From: Cryptomeria japonica
Lineage: Eukaryota > Streptophyta > Pinopsida > Cupressales > Cupressaceae
NCBI RefSeq assembly: GCF_030272615.1
Contig: NC_081406.1
Coordinates: 234,670,422 to 234,734,421 of the forward strand
Reading direction: 5' to 3'
Length of the DNA stretch: 64,000 nucleotides
The translations under genes and the position numbers were made by a program. The notes beneath the pieces were generated by a model. The model had not been told where the DNA came from. It saw only the letters and a list, made by a program, of their open reading frames with translations, and searched no databases. Positions 59,573-64,000 of this stretch are shown here, in pieces; within the stretch, counting starts at the first letter, position 1; the number at the start of each line of letters is the position of its first letter.

Positions 59573-62317
59573 TTATGCAAAGGATTGGATCAAAGGGATT
59601 GAAGGATGAAACATATGCATTGGATAATGGATAGGGTATTGGAAGAATTGTGCTTCAGTGGATGGAAATGTTGGCAAGATCGACATTGGCACACACCTTG
59701 AGGGGTGATGGACTGATGGAGGAAAGACGTATTTTGGATATTGAGATTTGGATGGAGGAATAGCTTGGGATTTTGGGACATAAGGGCCCAAAATGGATGA
59801 AGAAGGTGATGGAGGAATAGAATTGGAAGGTTTGGATGGAGGAATAGCAATTTTGGATGCCAATTTTGATGTTTCTTTAGGCTTTTGTGCTTCAAGGAGC
59901 TACTTAGGGATCCACATGGTTTTTGATTTTTCATGCTTTTGTGGTTCATTGGAGTGCATTGCTTGCACAAGGGATTTAGGAACCCATATATATTTTGACT
60001 TTTCTTTATTTTGCTCAATGGGCCTTTGTGGCCTTTTGGATATTTCTTTTTCTTTATAGATCATATTTTTCTTTGTTTTGACATGTCGATTATATTGGAC
60101 ATGTTGATCCTTGAATACAAGTGGATTGCTAGACTTATGACTTTTATACTTGGCATCCAAATTGCTTGGAGGAGGAAAGGAATGAATGGATGGATATGAT
60201 TGAAATGGAGTTCTTTTGGATTGATGAAATTTACTCAAGGATATGTGCCTTTGCTGATGTTGCATAGGAGATGGAGGGATATAGGGACCTAGAATGGATG
60301 GAAGCAATGATGGGGAAGGTGGACATTTGGATTTTGACTTTGAAGGGATACCAGCGCCTTGAGTGTGAGCTCTGTAGCCATGACCATTAGTATACTCTTT
60401 GATATGGAGGTGTTCTTGCTCATGAAGGTCTACTCCTTTGCCTTTATGAATATCTTGACTTGTAGGATACTCTTTTCTTTGGGAAGAAGACGCGAGTCCA
60501 TTATGAGGTGGATATGGTATGAGAGAAATAATGAGATCTTGAAGTGGATTGGATTGCACCAAAGTGGAAGAACCCATTATGCATGTCGAGGGTTCATGAA
60601 CATCTTGCACTAACACGTTAGAATCATGAGGGGGATTAGGATCATGAGAGGGACTAGGATTGTGTAGTGGACATGGTTCAATGACAGGATCTTCAAGAGA
60701 TGGAATGGGAGAAATAATGGGATCATCAAAAGAAATGTGATCTTGGAGTGGATATGCTGGATTAGGATGTGGAGATGGAGGAATAAAAGGATTTAGAGGA
60801 ATAATTTGATCTTGACAAGGAGGAAGATCATTGGAACCCTCTTCAAAGGTGCGTTTCTCTTGACTTTCAATGGGATCATCAGAAAGGATGGAAGGGATAT
60901 CTGGAATGTCAATGGGATTTGAAAGGACATTTTGTTCATGAAATGGAAGGGGGTCATTTGGGATTGGATGAACTAGGATATCTTGATCTTGCTCGGGGAA
61001 TGGAGTGTCAATAGGACTTTGGATAGGATGGACAAGAATAGGGGAATCATCGTGAGTGTCTGGGAAGATGGGGTCCTGGTCAACAATTGGATGGGATGAT
61101 AAGGTTTCAAGATCTTGATCTTGATCTATTTCAAGACATGTTTCTTCATCCTCTAAATTATCCTCTTGACATGGGGTTAGACTTTGGATATGCATGGGGG
61201 ATTCTGACAAGGGATCAATGGTTTGGCATGAAGGAAATGCACTTTGAACATTTGTGATGGATTCTAGCCTGGAATCAATGCTTGAACATGAGGAAGAAGG
61301 ACTTCGAATGGGGTCCTCTAAAATAGGTAATGGCAATAAAGTGCATGGTGGCATTGGGTCTTGTATTTCTGAAACATGACAAGGATGTGCATCATGAATT
61401 GGATTATCGTGGCAATCAATTATGGATAGCTCTTGGATAATTGCATCCTTGGGTGTATTATTTGATGAGGACGATATAGAAGGTTCCTGCGAAACTTCTA
61501 GAGGTGTAGGGATAGATGCCACTGGAGAGTCAATTTGCTTGTGGGGGGATGAGGCATTGCTAGACATAGTTGTATTATCTTGATCTTCCTCAATAAACTC
61601 ACTTGGTAATTTCCTTAAGAGCATTGCAATAAAGCCACCTTTCTTTTGAGGTTTTGACATAGTTGTATCTGGAATTTGAACTTGTTTTTGGTTTGATGTC
61701 ATGTTTTGATATTGGATTTGGTTCAATTGTTCTGACATGTTTGAAATTTGGGTTGGTGTGTGCTGCAACCTTTGTTTTTTAATGTTTGGTTGTTGTTGTT
61801 GATACTGAGTTGTCCATTGAGTTTGTTGTTGATACTTGATAGTCGGTTGGACGTATTGTTGAAATTGAACCATTGGTTGTGTTGGTTGAAAATCTGATTG
61901 ATAGTAAACACCTTCTTGTTCTTGATGTGAAGGCACATAATGTCGAAATTGATGTTGTCTCTTTTCTTGAAATTGTTTCATCATCTCTATTTGTGAGAGG
62001 AGAGCTGGTATGTCTGATCATTCAATAAGAGATCTTACATCAATTGGCTCAATATTTAGATTTCGACCTAGAAATTTTCGAAACATTTTGGACATTTGTG
62101 ATCTATTCTTCTCAATGTTTTTCACTCTTTGTTCCAATATCTCCTCTTCTTGAGCTAGTTTCTCCTCTAGTTTTTGTATTTGGAGACTTGTTTCATCATA
62201 AAAAGTTTGATCGATATTGCCTTGTTGTTGGGTTGGATGTAATTGCGATTGCATTGTCGGTTGATATGTCAAACTTTGTTGCATCATTGGTGCTTGGAAC
62301 CTTGTTTCAATAGACAT
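59573..62317 (-). pseudogene. Family L protein, copy 3
   Basis: One frame of about 915 codons from the ATG at 62317 (an in-frame ATG six codons upstream, at 62335, is also possible) to 59573, with no frameshift and two stops. The stop near 62015 is TGA where copy 2 has CGA (Arg). The stop near 59900 is TAG where copy 2 has CAG (Gln). Same organisation as 12559-15375: coiled coil 'LQIQKLEEKLAQEEEILEQR', Q-rich stretch, 'KKGGFIAMLLRKLPSEF', P/S/D-rich middle, 'YIWVPKSLVQAM', 'TMWIPK', C-terminus ...IPLIQSFA. A 694-codon stretch (61984-59900) is fully open. Confidence 0.7.
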
Positions 62318-63622
62318 GTCACTATGCAAATGCAATATTTTTGGAATTTTTCAAGGATAATGTATGATATGCAACTAAGTGCAAACTAAATAGATGAAAA
62401 TGCAATCTATGTTTTTGGTTGTTTTTGAAGATTTTGACAAACTTTTGAATACAAATCTAAGAGAGGGACCCTTAGGAAATTGGAATGATATCTAGACCTC
62501 AAAGGACAAAAGGACTTAACTAACAAAGGACAAGATGACAATGTCTCCCCTATATGCTTGGATACTAAGCTAGGTTTGACAAAATGATATTGATGACAAA
62601 AGGACAAAAGATTTGATAAGGTCTAGACCTCCTAACAATGACTTAGGGTTTATCAAAGATTTGGATTACTCAAGTATGACAGAACCTAGTTTTGACACTA
62701 TATGCAAAGGGACAATTACTATGCAAATGACCCTAATATGATATGATAATGACCTAAGCTTAATGAAGAGACCTAGGGTAAGCAATGTATGACAATGATA
62801 TGGCTTTAATGCAAGAGGACATATGCAAATGGATGACCCTTATTGATATGCAAAAGGAGTATGACTTAGGTGAAACCTAACCTTGGTACTTGACAATGAA
62901 CTTTGCAAAATGCAACCTAGGATGAACCTAAATGTAAGTGACATGCTTCTTGAGACAAGATTTTGAACAATATTTGACAACCATGTTTGAAGATGAGTTT
63001 TTGAATCTTGTTGAACCTTTGTTGGATGAATGTCTCTTGTGTTTAACCTTATTTTTAATCAATTTTCCTTGTTCTTGAAATGAGATGCTATTCAACTTTT
63101 GACAAGCAAAGAAGACAAGATATTTCAACTTAGACTCAAGACAATCATGCTCATTCCCACATATCTTATGGTAGGCAAAGACATTAGGTACTTGAGAGGT
63201 AGACTCATTATGAGATTCAAGGAGAATACATAGATGCTTGACCCCACGGGCTCCCCTCCACGGAACTCACTTCTCAAGGCAGCCAAGCATCAGTCCCCAT
63301 GGAAATCTCCCCATGGCGAACTTAGTATCTCTTCCAAGTATCCGAACTTGTCCTTCTGAAGCAACTAGAAGGGTTTTTGGCCTCTAAAACAAGGTGTTTA
63401 GTAAGGATTTCTGTTAAGCATTACTCCTTGATGTCACGAAAGCATGATTGAGACATTAAGCCCATCAAGATACCAAACAAATGTAGTCACGCAAGCATGA
63501 TTTAGACCAAGAGACCCTACTTAGATGTTGATATGAGAAAGAGTTCAAGGGTCATCACTTCCCAAGTAACTGCAATTCCCACGTAACACTTCCTTCAAAG
63601 CTTTCGCTCATCGGGTATTTTT

Positions 63623-63856
63623 TTATAGTGAGTTAGAATGCCAAGGAATTCTAGCCGTACTCACTTTGGGTCGTTCCCTTCTCATGATTATCACTTGCTT
63701 GCAAAAGCAATGTGGTCGGGAAGGCAGGCCCTCTAAATGTGACACACAATCAACAACACAAGCATGGTATCGAAGATCTGGATTTCTGATCACCCTAAGA
63801 AGGATGAGAGCATACTCTCCTACTCCAATGTCATACTTAACAATCAAAGCAAACAA
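63623..63856 (-). CDS. Small conserved ORF in L leader, copy 3 (77 codons)
   Basis: Matches 11052-11288 with identical start region and end ('RRERPKVSTARIPWHSNSL'), many substitutions and a one-codon in-frame length difference. Unknown function; weak coding evidence. Confidence 0.3.
   Translation of the reverse strand: MFALIVKYDIGVGEYALILLRVIRNPDLRYHACVVDCVSHLEGLPSRPHCFCKQVIIMRRERPKVSTARIPWHSNSL
63627..63665 (-). other. Leader hairpin, L copy 3
   Basis: The minus-strand fold has AGTGAGT and TAGAAT stems pairing with ATTCTA and ACTCACT, bulge ACGGC, 8-nt loop. All 13 pairs of the copy 2 hairpin are retained. Confidence 0.55.
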
Positions 63857-64000
63857 ATGTTCATTCCAACCTATTTATAAATCACTAAGTGCCTAATTAA
63901 AAATCATAAACACAAAAGTTTGGTTGTTTCTCCAAGGCAACCTGCAAAAACCCAAGTTAGGAGTTTGATACGCTTATTCTTTGACTTTCGAATCTGCACA

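Larger units (their letters stand above)
57717..64000 (-). mobile_element. Family L element, copy 3 (partial)
   Basis: The reverse complement follows the L internal region from near its 3' end (57717 corresponds to about 8625) to the leader (64000 corresponds to about 10930). The 5' LTR would lie outside the window; the 3' LTR and polypurine tract are absent, replaced at 57717 by unassigned sequence. It is more diverged from copies 1 and 2 than they are from each other. Confidence 0.85.
62318..64000 (-). other. L copy 3 leader region
   Basis: Counterpart of about 10930-12558. Contains the small ORF (63856-63623) and leader hairpin. Otherwise no gene. Confidence 0.6.

Noticed and set aside
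59900-61984. Intact 694-codon ORF as a functional host gene
   Set aside because: It is part of a longer L frame bounded by a TGA and a TAG that replace CGA and CAG of copy 2, and it sits inside a repeat.

Overview
The window looks like repeat-rich nuclear DNA of a seed plant with a large genome; a gymnosperm is my best guess. This rests on AT-rich sequence, nested and decayed LTR retrotransposons, a plant-type CACTA transposon, and the absence of any intact cellular gene. The species cannot be named from the sequence. No tRNA, rRNA or CRISPR array was seen. For reference I label the repeat families L (an LTR element without pol), G1 (Ty3/gypsy), C1 to C4 (Ty1/copia) and U (an unrecognised ORF family).

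Layout. 1-3694: a minus-strand fragment with family U coding sequence, a C1 gag start, a primer-binding site and a long C1 LTR. 3873-6097 plus 18889-19094: one plus-strand family U pseudogene, split by an L insertion. 6098-18888: family L, arranged as a truncated internal region, LTR, complete internal region, LTR. 19499-26249: a gutted G1 element with two LTRs, gag, protease and half an RT, itself carrying a 2.15 kb TG...CA insertion. 26633-27922: a solo-LTR-like element. 27923-37148: a CACTA element with TNP1-like and TNP2 transposase relics. 37724-44912: a structurally complete C2 copia element (minus strand, 5-bp target duplication GTGAT). 45036-47175: C1 gag and LTR remnants. 47176-57105: a C4 copia remnant (minus) whose LTR was hit by a complete C3 copia element (plus, duplication GCGAT), which was in turn hit by a solo L LTR (minus, duplication CTATT). 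57717-64000: a third L copy on the minus strand, running off the window.

The most unusual content is family L. Its LTRs (about 1.56-1.62 kb), polypurine tract and primer-binding site are clear, yet the complete 6.9 kb internal region has no recognisable gag, protease, integrase or reverse transcriptase. It carries one reading frame of about 920-940 codons for a coiled-coil, Q/P/S-rich protein. That frame is free of frameshifts in two independent copies and is broken only by isolated stop codons. It is flanked by structured RNA candidates: a bulged hairpin in the leader and a pair of look-alike bulged hairpins after the ORF, with wobble-compatible changes between copies. This suggests a non-autonomous, cis-mobilised element with its own protein.

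Decay is strikingly patterned. Many in-frame stops are TAG at plausible Gln codons (CAG to TAG) or TGA at Arg codons (CGA to TGA), and several zinc-knuckle Cys codons have become Tyr. This is what deamination of methylated CHG and CG sites would produce. Several breaks (TAA stops and frameshifts) do not follow the pattern.
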